Below, piece by piece: positions 1 through 7,768 of a stretch of 64,000 nucleotides of DNA. A program made the translations under genes and the position numbers. Under the pieces are notes generated by a model. The model was not told the origin of the DNA, made no database searches, and saw only the letters and a program-made list of their open reading frames with translations. The stretch comes from Arthrobacter sp. ERGS1:01 (lineage in GTDB: Bacteria; Actinomycetota; Actinomycetes; Actinomycetales; Micrococcaceae), in the NCBI RefSeq assembly GCF_001281315.1, contig NZ_CP012479.1, positions 1,488,001 through 1,552,000 on the forward strand. The letters are read 5' to 3'. How positions within the stretch are numbered: position 1 is the first letter of the stretch; every line of letters begins with the position of its first letter.

Positions 1-276
1 ACCACGGACATCCTGCGCCAGTACCACATCCCGACGTTTGCCGACGTGCCCCGCAGTGAGGTCTACTTCGCCAAGACCAACGACTCGCTGGGTCCGCTGG
101 GCGCCAAATCGATGAGCGAGAGCCCCTTCAACCCGGTGGCCCCGGCGCTGGCCAACGCTATCCGCAACGCCACCGGGGTGCGGTTCACCGCGCTGCCGCT
201 GGCCCGGGATGTCATCTACCTGGGGTTGAAGGCGGCCGAAACGCCCGCGAAGCAGGTGGTGGAGGCGCACTCGTAG
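1..276 (+). CDS. Molybdenum hydroxylase (xanthine dehydrogenase family) large subunit, C-terminal fragment
   Basis: The reading frame is open from base 1 and ends at a TAG at 274-276, so this is the last 91 residues of a gene that starts outside the window. The segment LGAKSMSESPFN followed by NAIRNATGVRFTALP is the C-terminal signature of molybdopterin-binding large subunits of xanthine dehydrogenase-type enzymes; the Glu in SMSE corresponds to the catalytic Glu that activates the substrate-attacking hydroxide. The substrate cannot be told from this fragment, but purine catabolic genes at 36-44 kb make xanthine dehydrogenase plausible. It is a different protein from the large subunit at 53797-56208. 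Confidence 0.85.
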   Translation, partial: TTDILRQYHIPTFADVPRSEVYFAKTNDSLGPLGAKSMSESPFNPVAPALANAIRNATGVRFTALPLARDVIYLGLKAAETPAKQVVEAHS

Positions 277-354
277 GACGCGTGTCTGCCTGGGACCGGG
301 TCGGGTTTAGGGGCTCCGGCGAACCGATGGTGCGTGCTACCGCAAGTGAGACCG

Positions 355-876
355 CTAGCGGATTTCACATTCGTACCGGTCAAGACCGGCGTCGGCCTCC
401 ATGGAGCGTGCGGAAAGAGTGAACCCCGCGCGCACGGCTACGGCCGCAGACGGCAGATTCCCCGGTTCCACCCGTATCAGGGCCGTACGAATGGCGGCCT
501 TTGAACGCAGGAATTCCAGGGCCAGGTTGACGGCCCGTGTTGCCAGCCCACGCCCACGCCAGGCCGGATACAAGCCGTACGCCAGGTTCGCCTGATCGAG
601 ACGGAACGCGGCCTGGTCGAGCTGGACATCAATTGTCCCCGCGAGGACGTCCTCGGGCATTGACCGGATTGCGAAGGTGAATATGGGGCCATTGTTCGCC
701 CACATCTGCCGGGATTGCTCGATGTAGGTCCGGACGGTTTCTTCCGTCCCGATGCCGCCGGACAACCACTTCACCAACTCGACGTCCTCGCCGGCAAGAT
801 GGTCGGCCGCATCCCCGGCTTGGAGGGGGCGCAGCGTGGCAACGCCGTCACTGAATATCGGATTACGGGATTCCAT
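355..876 (-). CDS. GNAT family N-acetyltransferase (RimJ/RimL type)
   Basis: A protein of about 173 residues. It begins with the strand typical of this family (VATLRPLQAGDAADHL) and has the acetyl-CoA pyrophosphate loop as AWRGRGLATRAV, then a late GNLPSAAVAVRAGF segment typical of RimJ/RimL-like N-acetyltransferases. The ATG at 876 is chosen because it places the first strand at the N-terminus; an in-frame ATG at 927 would add 17 residues unlike the family. It stands alone, convergent with the molybdenum hydroxylase end and followed by a hypothetical gene on the same strand. The acceptor (protein, aminoglycoside or small amine) cannot be inferred. Confidence 0.8.
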   Translation of the reverse strand: MESRNPIFSDGVATLRPLQAGDAADHLAGEDVELVKWLSGGIGTEETVRTYIEQSRQMWANNGPIFTFAIRSMPEDVLAGTIDVQLDQAAFRLDQANLAYGLYPAWRGRGLATRAVNLALEFLRSKAAIRTALIRVEPGNLPSAAVAVRAGFTLSARSMEADAGLDRYECEIR

Positions 877-965
877 GGTGAACCTGATCCTAACCGCAGG
901 GAAGGACCGGCTCATAGGCGTCGGCAAGATCGCAACGGCCGGAGGCCTTCCTTGCCGGGCATGCT

Positions 966-1544
966 TCAGGGAACCCTGTGCAAGATCCGCTGGTGGGATC
1001 TCTCAGCCCTCAGGCCAATGTTGTCCGCAGAGTCGACGCAGGGGGGGAATTGGAACATGAAGTGAGCCGTGGGAGGCCAGATGTACTCGTCCGTGCAGTG
1101 GTAACCCCGAAGCCAGGAAATGCCATCGATGGTGCGGAGATAGAAACCCGTTGGGTACTCATCGATCTCCGGGCATGGTGGCGTCGAGGCGATGGTGACG
1201 GACCCGGACGGGACCCGTCCGCTCGACATGATCGAGTCCTGTGCAGTCTCCTGGTTGAGCATTGCGAGACGCAGGTACGGAGCGGCCATGAGTGGGCACA
1301 AGGCCAGGCCGTGTCCAGGTGCGGTGCTCAAGATCTGGGAGAGGCGGGCCCCGCTCGTAAGGCCAAGCTCGCCGACGGTCAGGGCTACAGGATGTATGGT
1401 CTCGGCGGCTTTGTGGTCGAAGACCTCGGAGGCGAGCAATGTTTCGGCGGACGGATTGGTCTCGACGCCTGCGGCAACGAGTGCGGAGCGCAGATCGGCA
1501 CGGGTTAGGCCGCCGATGGAGATCTGCGGATATTCGACTGGCAT
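966..1544 (-). CDS. Hypothetical protein, 192 aa
   Basis: An open frame of 192 codons from an ATG at 1544. I do not recognise a family. The N-terminal third (LTRADLRSALVAAGVETN) looks like a helical domain, and the C-terminal half carries aromatic-rich segments such as GFYLRTIDGISWLRGYH. The composition (few Arg, balanced charge) is that of a real protein and differs from the Arg-rich translations of overlapping frames. No signal peptide or membrane helix is apparent. No clear ribosome binding site precedes the ATG, so the start is uncertain. Confidence 0.55.
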   Translation of the reverse strand: MPVEYPQISIGGLTRADLRSALVAAGVETNPSAETLLASEVFDHKAAETIHPVALTVGELGLTSGARLSQILSTAPGHGLALCPLMAAPYLRLAMLNQETAQDSIMSSGRVPSGSVTIASTPPCPEIDEYPTGFYLRTIDGISWLRGYHCTDEYIWPPTAHFMFQFPPCVDSADNIGLRAERSHQRILHRVP

Positions 1545-2178
1545 AGCAGCATGTTACGGGCCTCTGGCCCGTGTACCTGGGCATTCCTCCTCAGTGGGCC
1601 GATCAAATCGGTGGGCGGACAAACTGGGGACCACAATCTGAACCGTGTCGTGCCTCCTGCCAGGCCATGCCATGCCCGAAAGAAGGACTTTGAGCGGGCC
1701 GCTGGTATCAATTCAAGATTGGGCCCTGTCCGGCGGTGCTTCTCGGACAAGGGTTTCGTCTTCTTCTGCTTGGATGAAACCCTTTGGGTTGTGCCCGACA
1801 GTTCAGTGCGTCTGGAGTCACCATGCAAGGCGGCCAGATCCTTACACACGGCCGCGCGGACCCCGATCATCGCCAGTGGGCATACCGTCTCCTGCTCCAG
1901 GCAGACCCCCGGGCGGATCCCGCCGACCCACAAAGAAGCGTAACCGTTGCCGGCCAGCGACCGGTCGTTGCACTGAGGTTGCACTGAGGCTGGGGCACCA
2001 ACAGCGCGCCGGTCGCGGATGACGAAAGCGACGGCGCATGTCCACCGATTGGGGGACAACGGGATCCTCCGGCGGGAGGCCCGGTTGGTCGACACAAGGG
2101 GAGGGCTCCGGCGAGGAGGATTGAGCCTATCAACGACAGCAAGCCTCACCCGAGGTCGAACAAGAAGGAAAGACTCCG
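1545..2178. other. Intergenic stretch without recognisable gene
   Basis: About 630 bases between a leftward hypothetical gene and the rightward secreted-protein gene. Translations in all frames are rich in Arg, Pro and Ser and resemble no family. A direct repeat of the 8-mer GGTTGCAC/TTGCACTGAGG occurs at about 1970-1990. The promoter of the downstream gene must lie in its right part; an AAGGAAAG ribosome binding site sits at about 2166-2172. Confidence 0.4.
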
Positions 2179-3384
2179 ATGAACTCGAACCGCCAGCAGG
2201 TCAGCCGCCAGCACAGCATGAAGTCGCCGACGAGCACGATGCGCCGAGTGGGCGTCGCGGCAACGTCGCTCACGTGTGCGCTGACGATGGGCCTGGCACT
2301 AGCGTGCGGCGCCCAGGCCGCCGCCCCCGTGGCGTCCGCCCCCGTGGCGTCCACCCCCACAGCGTCCGGGGCCGCAGCGGTCCGGGTCGGCGCGGTGGCG
2401 TCCTCGGTGACCGCGATCAGTCCCGCGGTGCAGGCTGGGTTGGCGTCGCAGGAGGTCGACATCACTGGGACCGGCTTCACCGGCGCGACCGCGGTCAGTT
2501 TCGGTGGGACGGCCGCGGAGGCCATGCAGGTGGTCAGCGACACCGAGATCGCCGCCGTCGCTCCGGCCCACGCGAACGGCGCGGTAGACGTCGTCGTCAC
2601 CACCGCCTCGGGCTCCGCGACCCTGCCCGGCGGCTACACCTACACCGATGCGACCAGCCAGAACATCTTCGAGTCGCTCACCGTCAAGGCCGACAGCGGC
2701 ACGATCGCCGCGTTCAACTGCCCGGCCGCGACGCCGTACCTGACCAACTTCGGCGGCCCTTCGATGACCGGGTACGAACCCAACGACGAGACCAGCGGTC
2801 TGATCAACAACGACGGCAATCCGCAGTACTACACCGACAAGTCCGGCCAAGCCCTCGGCGTCACTTTGAACTACGCCAACATCACCTGGAGCGATCTGAC
2901 GATCCAACCGGTTCTGCACTGCACGCACTACGCGACTGCCGGGTTCACCACCAACCTGACCCCGAACCAGCCGATCAGTGGCCCGCTGGCTCCGAACCCG
3001 ACCGCACAGAGTGGGTCGATGGACCAGCTGCTGCCCGTTCTGATCAACAACTCGAACTCGTGGCTGAAGATCACGAACGTGTGGACCGACAACCCCAATG
3101 GTGAGACCTTCATTGACAGTGCGATGCCGCAGGCCGGTGAGGTCATCGCTCCCGGTGGCCAGATTGCGGCCAATGTGCACTTCTTCGCCGACGGCCCCAC
3201 CCTGCACGTGCGAGTCTCGGACGATCACGGTGACGTGATGGACACCAGCGTCAGCGGGTCCTCGCTCGAGAGCGGCTTCCAGCGCTCCTGGGCCTGCCAC
3301 GACACCGCCGGAAGCAACCTGCAGTGCAATCCCAGCACCGCCCACATGCAGGACTCCACCCTGGTCCAGATCGTCAACCGCTGA
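2179..3384 (+). CDS. Secreted protein with an IPT/TIG domain
   Basis: A 401-residue protein starting at an ATG preceded by AAGGAAAG. Residues 1-49 form a long signal peptide (twin-charged start, hydrophobic VAATSLTCALTMGLALAC, Ala-rich cleavage region). Residues of about 75-155 form one IPT/TIG immunoglobulin-like domain (SSVTAISPAVQAG, VDITGTGFTGATAVSFGG, GGYTYTDA). The remaining 240 residues contain few Cys and many Thr, Asn and Asp, and look extracellular, possibly a beta-rich structural domain. The protein is probably released or wall-associated. A strong hairpin follows the stop codon, so it is likely a single-gene unit. The ligand is unknown. Confidence 0.8.
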   Translation: MNSNRQQVSRQHSMKSPTSTMRRVGVAATSLTCALTMGLALACGAQAAAPVASAPVASTPTASGAAAVRVGAVASSVTAISPAVQAGLASQEVDITGTGFTGATAVSFGGTAAEAMQVVSDTEIAAVAPAHANGAVDVVVTTASGSATLPGGYTYTDATSQNIFESLTVKADSGTIAAFNCPAATPYLTNFGGPSMTGYEPNDETSGLINNDGNPQYYTDKSGQALGVTLNYANITWSDLTIQPVLHCTHYATAGFTTNLTPNQPISGPLAPNPTAQSGSMDQLLPVLINNSNSWLKITNVWTDNPNGETFIDSAMPQAGEVIAPGGQIAANVHFFADGPTLHVRVSDDHGDVMDTSVSGSSLESGFQRSWACHDTAGSNLQCNPSTAHMQDSTLVQIVNR

Positions 3385-3399
3385 CCCTTACGACGGCGA

Positions 3400-3443
3400 C
3401 GCCGGCGAAGCCCCTCCGCTACTCGAGCGGAGGGGCTCCGGCG
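3400..3443 (+). terminator. Hairpin terminator after the IPT/TIG gene
   Basis: AGCCCCTCCGCT at 3409-3420 and AGCGGAGGGGCT at 3426-3437 form a perfect 12-bp stem with the loop ACTCG, extended by an outer CGCCGG/CCGGCG pairing. There is no T tract, as is common in high-GC actinobacteria. Confidence 0.75.
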
Positions 3444-3506
3444 TGTCCAGGGCGCCTCGGCGCCGAATCCATACCGCTCCTCGTCCCGCAGGAGCATAAT
3501 CGAGGT

Positions 3507-4145
3507 ATGGCGCAACAGGTGCGGGTGGTGGTGGTGGATGACCATCCCTTCTTTCGGGACGGTGTGGCGCGCGGCCTGGCGCAAAGCGCTGATATCCAGG
3601 TTGTCGGTGAGGCGGATGACGGCCGTGCCGGGCTCGAGCTGATCGCCCGCGAGCATCCCGACGTCGCCCTCGTCGACTACCAGATGCCCGACATGGACGG
3701 TCTCGACGTCGTGCATGCGGTGACCCGCGACAAGCTGCCCACCAAGGTGGTGCTGCTGTCTGCCGTCACCGACAGCGCCGTTGTCTTCCGCGCACTCGAG
3801 GAGGGTGCCAAGGGCTACCTCGGCAAAGACAGCAGGCGCTCGGAGATCATCGACGCCGTACGCCAGGTCGCCAAGGGCCGCACCGTGGTGCCGCCCGAGT
3901 TGACGGCCGGGCTCGCCGACCAGATAAGGCTGCACGCCCACCCGGCGGGGCCGGTGCTCAGCGAGCGGGAGATGCAGGTGCTGCGCGGGTTTGCCCGGGG
4001 CATGTCCGTGCCGCAGGTGGCCGCCGAACTGTTCCTGGGCGCCAGTACGGTCAAGACGCACACCCAACGGCTGTACGAGAAGCTCGGCGTCTCCGACCGG
4101 GCCGCGGCAGTCGCCGAGGGCATGCGACGCGGGCTGGTCGACTGA
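3507..4145 (+). CDS. NarL/LuxR-family response regulator
   Basis: A 212-residue protein. The receiver domain (residues 5-120) has the acidic pair D11-D12, the phosphoacceptor D57 in VDYQMPDMDG, a Thr/Ser switch position and K107 in GYLGKDS. After a linker, the C-terminal LuxR-type helix-turn-helix reads LSEREMQVLRGFARG and STVKTHTQRLYEKLGV. The ATG at 3507 is preceded by GAGG and gives the standard N-terminus; upstream in-frame codons translate the terminator region and are rejected. The gene is followed after two bases by its histidine kinase, so the pair is certainly co-transcribed. The DNA targets are not evident nearby. Confidence 0.92.
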   Translation: MAQQVRVVVVDDHPFFRDGVARGLAQSADIQVVGEADDGRAGLELIAREHPDVALVDYQMPDMDGLDVVHAVTRDKLPTKVVLLSAVTDSAVVFRALEEGAKGYLGKDSRRSEIIDAVRQVAKGRTVVPPELTAGLADQIRLHAHPAGPVLSEREMQVLRGFARGMSVPQVAAELFLGASTVKTHTQRLYEKLGVSDRAAAVAEGMRRGLVD

Positions 4146-4147
4146 AC

Positions 4148-5425
4148 ATGACGAGCAGCGGCGCAGAGCACGGCGCCGACTCGCGCGCTCAGCCGGCACT
4201 GTCCCGGACAATGAAAGATCACGCCTACCAAGGCATCGCCGTGCAGATGGTGCTGCGACTGGTACTGATCGTCTTCGTCGTCCTGACCTCTGCCTTGATC
4301 CCGCCCGACCGAGGCGACGTCGCCACCTATGCCATCGTTGCCGCGTACGCCGTGTGGTTGGGGCTGCTCGGCTGGCGGGTGCGGCCAGGTGGCGACTTGA
4401 ACGTCCACAAACTCTGGCCTGCGGTGTTCGTCGACGTCGCGGCGCTGTCGGCGCTTGCCCTCGTGGCGGGCACCACCTCCGGGGATCAGAGCTGGACCTC
4501 GGAGGTGCTGTTGCGCGGCTTTTTCATCATCCCGGTCATCGCCGTGCTTGAGCAGCGCTGGCGGCTGTGTATTGGCGTGTGCGTCCCCGCGATCGCGACC
4601 TACCTGACGGTCAGCCTCATCACCCGCGCCGCCAATGACGAACCGGTCGCGGGGGTGCTGCTGCGGACGGTTGTCCTCACCGGTTTGTCGGCAGGGTGCA
4701 CGCTGCTTGCGCGGGTGCAGGCCTCACGCGTTGAGGCGATCTCCGAGCTCGCCGCCACCCGTGACGATTTGTTGTCGCAGTTGATGACCATCGACGCCCA
4801 CGAGCGCAGCAGCCTCGCCGAAGCCCTGCACGACGGGGCGCTCCAGTACGTCCTTGCCGCCCGACTCGACCTCGAAGACCTCGAGGCCGCCAGTGCTCCG
4901 GGTGCGGCGGAGGCCGTCGAACGGATCGACCAGGCTCTGCGCGAGACAACAGGGCTGCTGAGGTTGACGGTCGCCGAACTTCATCCACAGGTGCTGCAGG
5001 AATCGGGGCTTCGACGAGCCGTCGCCGAGTTTGCGCGTGCCGCCGCCGGACGCGGCCGGTTCGAGGTCGTCGTCGACGACGAGCGGTGGGATGACGGGGC
5101 GCGCACCAGCGCCGACCCGCTGCTGTTCAACGCCACGCGCGAGTTGCTCACGAACGTGGTCAAGCATGCACGGGCCGGGCAAGTCCGAGTCACCCTCGCA
5201 CTTGCGGACGGGACGGCCTCACTCTCCGTCGTCGACGACGGAGTCGGCATCCCGCCCGGCCGTTTCGAGGAACGGCTGGCGGCTGGGCACATCGGCGTCG
5301 CGTCACAGCGCGTCCGCCTTGCAGCGGTCGGTGGCGGGATGAGAGTTCGAGGGGGAGAACCCCGCGGCACTGTGGCCGAAGTGTGGATGCCGGCCATCAT
5401 CCTCGAGCGAAGGGGCACTTCGTAG
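4148..5425 (+). CDS. Sensor histidine kinase, NarX/DesK-type (HisKA_3)
   Basis: A 425-residue membrane kinase. Residues of about 30-190 contain roughly six hydrophobic helices with short loops, so the signal is probably sensed in or at the membrane. A coiled linker leads to the HisKA_3 dimerisation helix with the phosphorylated His at about 228 in ALHDGALQ. The ATPase domain has an N-box (ATRELLTNVVKHA) and a G-box (VVDDGVGIP), ending at RGTVAEVWMP. It starts two bases after the response regulator stop, an order (regulator first) that is normal in actinobacteria. The kinase should phosphorylate the 3507-4145 regulator; the stimulus is unknown. Confidence 0.92.
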   Translation: MTSSGAEHGADSRAQPALSRTMKDHAYQGIAVQMVLRLVLIVFVVLTSALIPPDRGDVATYAIVAAYAVWLGLLGWRVRPGGDLNVHKLWPAVFVDVAALSALALVAGTTSGDQSWTSEVLLRGFFIIPVIAVLEQRWRLCIGVCVPAIATYLTVSLITRAANDEPVAGVLLRTVVLTGLSAGCTLLARVQASRVEAISELAATRDDLLSQLMTIDAHERSSLAEALHDGALQYVLAARLDLEDLEAASAPGAAEAVERIDQALRETTGLLRLTVAELHPQVLQESGLRRAVAEFARAAAGRGRFEVVVDDERWDDGARTSADPLLFNATRELLTNVVKHARAGQVRVTLALADGTASLSVVDDGVGIPPGRFEERLAAGHIGVASQRVRLAAVGGGMRVRGGEPRGTVAEVWMPAIILERRGTS

Positions 5426-5611
5426 TAAATGTGCACCAAAGTGTTTCCCGGCTCGCTTGGGTCGGCACGTGGGACGGGCCAGCGATCGGAACTGCGGGGG
5501 AGTCCTCGGGACGACCGAAACAGCCGGCACCCGGCGGAGACCCTCACGCGGCTCGCGGGATGCACGGTGAAACAAGCTCCGTGGCATAAGCGGAAGGCCT
5601 GACTCCATCGG

Positions 5612-5652
5612 CCTGGTCGGTGCAGATTCCGGGCGAATGTGCACCGACCAGG
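5612..5652 (-). terminator. Hairpin downstream of the short ThrRS gene
   Basis: CCTGGTCGGTGCA at 5612-5624 pairs perfectly with TGCACCGACCAGG at 5640-5652, a 13-bp stem with a 15-base loop. It lies four bases past the leftward ThrRS stop and can also serve the rightward kinase gene. It has no T tract. Confidence 0.6.
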
Positions 5653-5655
5653 GCG

Positions 5656-6882
5656 TCAGGGTACTGCCAGGACTTCAGGCACGCGGCTCCGGCTTCGGAT
5701 CTCCCTCGAAATTCTCTTCAGAAAGTCCTCGATTGAGAGAGTTCCCTTATTCCCGCCCGAGACGACGTTGACGGTGCCGGCGGCGATTTCGGCGTCCCCG
5801 AGTACGGCGATGTAGCTGTCGCGGTGGTTGCGGGCTTCACGGATGCGGTTGCCCAGGGTCCCTTCGGCGGCGACCTTGATGCGCACGCCGGCGGCCTCGA
5901 GCTGCTTGGCGAAGACGTCGGCCTCCTGTCCGTGCCGGGCTGCGCTCACAGGCAGGATGGCGACTTGCACGGGCGCGAGCCAGGTCGGCATCCGTCCGTC
6001 ATAGCGTTCGATCAGCAAGGCGGTCATGCGTTCCATGGAACTGAGCAGGCCCCGGTGCACCATGACGGGCCGGTGCTTGGCGCCGTCGTTGTCGGTGTAT
6101 TCCAGGCCGAACCGTTCCGGCTGATTGTAGTCGATCTGCACGGTGGAGAGGGTCTCTTCCCGTCCTTGGCTGTCCGCTACCTGGACGTCGATCTTGGGAC
6201 CGTAGAACGCGGCCTCACCCGGCGCCTCACGATACTCGACGCCAAGGCCATCCAGGACGGACCGCAGCTGGGCCTCGGACAGTCGCCATTGTTCATCGCT
6301 GCCGAGGTACTTTCCGGACGGACCCCTGGTGGACAGGCGGAAGTAGAGGACGTCGATGCCCAGGACGTCGTAGCACCGCTGGATGGCCCGCAGGGCGATG
6401 TCCACTTCCCCGGCGACCTGATCCGGGGTGCAGAAGCTGTGGGCATCATCAAGGTTGATCTGCCGGACCCGGCTGAGGCCGCCCAGGACGCCGGAGAGTT
6501 CGCTGCGGAACATGGAACCGGATTCGGCCAGTCGGAAGGGCAGATCCCGGTAGCTGCGGCCTCGCGCAGCGAAAACCTGGGTGTGGTGCGGGCAGTTCGC
6601 CGGTCGGAGAACGAAGGACTCGCCGCCGACCTTGATCTCCGGGAACATGTCCGCCTCGAACTTTTCCCAGTGCCCGGAACGCTCAAAGAGCTCTCGTTTG
6701 GCAAGAACAGGGGTGTAGACGCGCATGCAACCAGAGGCCAAGGCCTGTTCTGCGGCGAAAGCTTCGAGCTCGGAGCGGATAACGGCGCCGTCCGGAAGCC
6801 AAAGAGGCAAGCCGGCGCCGACGATCGGTACGGTGTCGAACAGGTCGAGCTGCCGGCCGAGAATACGGTGGTCATTCTTCAT
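5656..6882 (-). CDS. thrS: Threonine--tRNA ligase, short form lacking TGS and editing domains
   Basis: A 408-residue class II synthetase that charges tRNA-Thr in the cytoplasm. The protein begins exactly at the catalytic core (DHRILGRQLDLF), so the roughly 240-residue TGS and editing domains of normal ThrRS are missing. The zinc ligands are conserved: C97 in RPANCPHH, H148 in DDAHSFC and H276 in VMVHRGLL. The anticodon-binding domain occupies the last 100 residues (PVQVAILPV onward). Without the editing domain it cannot correct Ser-tRNA-Thr in cis, so it is probably a second copy, for example one used during threonine starvation or as a target-resistant enzyme against ThrRS inhibitors such as borrelidin or obafluorin (inference). 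It is preceded by a Thr-rich leader peptide and terminator. Confidence 0.93.
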   Translation of the reverse strand: MKNDHRILGRQLDLFDTVPIVGAGLPLWLPDGAVIRSELEAFAAEQALASGCMRVYTPVLAKRELFERSGHWEKFEADMFPEIKVGGESFVLRPANCPHHTQVFAARGRSYRDLPFRLAESGSMFRSELSGVLGGLSRVRQINLDDAHSFCTPDQVAGEVDIALRAIQRCYDVLGIDVLYFRLSTRGPSGKYLGSDEQWRLSEAQLRSVLDGLGVEYREAPGEAAFYGPKIDVQVADSQGREETLSTVQIDYNQPERFGLEYTDNDGAKHRPVMVHRGLLSSMERMTALLIERYDGRMPTWLAPVQVAILPVSAARHGQEADVFAKQLEAAGVRIKVAAEGTLGNRIREARNHRDSYIAVLGDAEIAAGTVNVVSGGNKGTLSIEDFLKRISREIRSRSRVPEVLAVP

Positions 6883-6934
6883 GATGAATCTCTTTTCCGT
6901 AGGTGGTGGGAGCCGACCGTACGGAGCATGAGAA

Positions 6935-6964
6935 AAGCCCCGGAGAGTCGACTCTCCGGGGCTT
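6935..6964 (-). terminator. Attenuator terminator in the 5' leader of the short ThrRS gene
   Basis: A perfect 30-base palindrome centred on GTCGAC, giving a stem of up to 13-14 bp, followed on the minus strand by CTTTTCT. It lies between the leader peptide stop at 6979 and the ThrRS ATG at 6882, so it would end transcription before the synthetase unless prevented. Its 5' arm (minus strand, 6959-6950, CCGGAGAGTC) can instead pair with GACTCCCCGG of the leader (7000-6991) in 9 of 10 positions, an antiterminator. Confidence 0.85.
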
Positions 6965-6978
6965 TCTGCGCAACAGCG

Positions 6979-7035
6979 CTAGACGAGATGCCGGGGAGTC
7001 TCCCGGGTCGTCGTCTGCATCTGAGGCTTGATCAT
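6979..7035 (-). CDS. Threonine leader peptide (MIKPQMQTTTRETPRHLV)
   Basis: An 18-codon ORF with four Thr codons, three of them consecutive (codons 8-10 at 7014-7006: ACG ACG ACC) and one at codon 13. It stops 14 bases before the terminator hairpin. A promoter-like pair places transcription start at or next to the ATG, so the mRNA may be leaderless. Leader segment CCGGGA (7006-7001) can fold onto TCCCCGG (6997-6991); a ribosome stalled on the Thr codons would cover the first of these and free the second to form the antiterminator. This is the arrangement of classical amino acid operon attenuators. The peptide itself probably has no other function. Confidence 0.8.
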   Translation of the reverse strand: MIKPQMQTTTRETPRHLV

Positions 7036-7041
7036 GGTGCG

Positions 7042-7071
7042 AGTCTAGTTGACAGGGTTGCGGGGCTCCAA
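7042..7071 (-). promoter_or_regulatory. Probable promoter of the thr leader/ThrRS unit
   Basis: On the minus strand TTGGAG (7071-7066) and TAGACT (7047-7042) are separated by 18 bases. The expected start point falls at about 7036-7034, on or beside the leader peptide ATG at 7035, and no Shine-Dalgarno sequence precedes that ATG. Confidence 0.55.
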
Positions 7072-7258
7072 CTGCCCGCGCCCGCACCGCTCAGACCCTG
7101 CGTTTCCAGAGACAAATTGGTGGGGGTCTAAAGCTGACTTCGCCGATGCCGCTGCCGGATCGGAATTCTTTGTGGCATTGAAATCCGCAATGCCTCCCTC
7201 CTACGCACATTCCACAAGGACTGTTGTGCAACATCTCTTGTTGACTTGAATTTGGTCT

Positions 7259-7768
7259 ATGAACAGTTCAAATGAGCCGGCAAATCGCGGGTCTTCAAAT
7301 CAGCCGCGTCCGCCCGGGCCGGATTATCCGATCCACACCATTACCGACGCGAAGGCCCTGTCGGCCATGGCGAACCCTTTCAGGTCCCGGATCCTCGACG
7401 CACTCTATGTGGACGGCGCGTCTACGGCCTCGGGCCTGGCCCAGCGGACCGGTCAAGCCGTGGGAAGCATCAGTCATCACCTCAAAGTCCTCAGCCAAGC
7501 GGGTCTGATTGAGGAAGCCCCGGAGTTGGCGAGGGACCGGCGCGAACGATTGTGGCGCGTGGTTGCCCCCGCCACCAGATGGTCCCGGACAGAGTTCGCC
7601 GACGACCCCGGTGCAGTCACTGGCGCGCTGGCCGCTGAATCCCTGACCGTGCACGGAACAGGCGGCAAGCGTCCTTGGCTGCGAAGGGAAGAAATTTCCA
7701 CCTGCTGTGGTTCGGCGAGGGCGTCAGCCTTCTTGGCACTGCAACGACATCGATACTCATCCCGCTAG
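7259..7768 (+). CDS. ArsR-family transcriptional regulator, C-terminus probably abnormal
   Basis: Residues of about 25-100 form a winged helix typical of ArsR proteins that precede MFS exporters: DAKALSAMANPFRSRILDAL, then TASGLAQRTGQAVGSISHHLKVL and a wing ending RRERLWRVV. After about residue 130 (ALAAESLTVH) the family normally continues for 40-60 more helical residues, but here the frame runs into DNA that encodes the MFS N-terminus in another frame and gives an Arg/Cys-rich tail. A small deletion at the junction is likely. The palindrome TGAACAGTTCA overlaps the start codon and could be an autoregulatory site. The gene would repress itself and the transporter. Confidence 0.7.
   Translation: MNSSNEPANRGSSNQPRPPGPDYPIHTITDAKALSAMANPFRSRILDALYVDGASTASGLAQRTGQAVGSISHHLKVLSQAGLIEEAPELARDRRERLWRVVAPATRWSRTEFADDPGAVTGALAAESLTVHGTGGKRPWLRREEISTCCGSARASAFLALQRHRYSSR

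Noticed and set aside
2019..3104. 361-codon rightward frame overlapping the IPT/TIG gene
   Set aside because: Extremely Arg-rich translation; the overlapping frame from 2179 has a signal peptide and an IPT domain.
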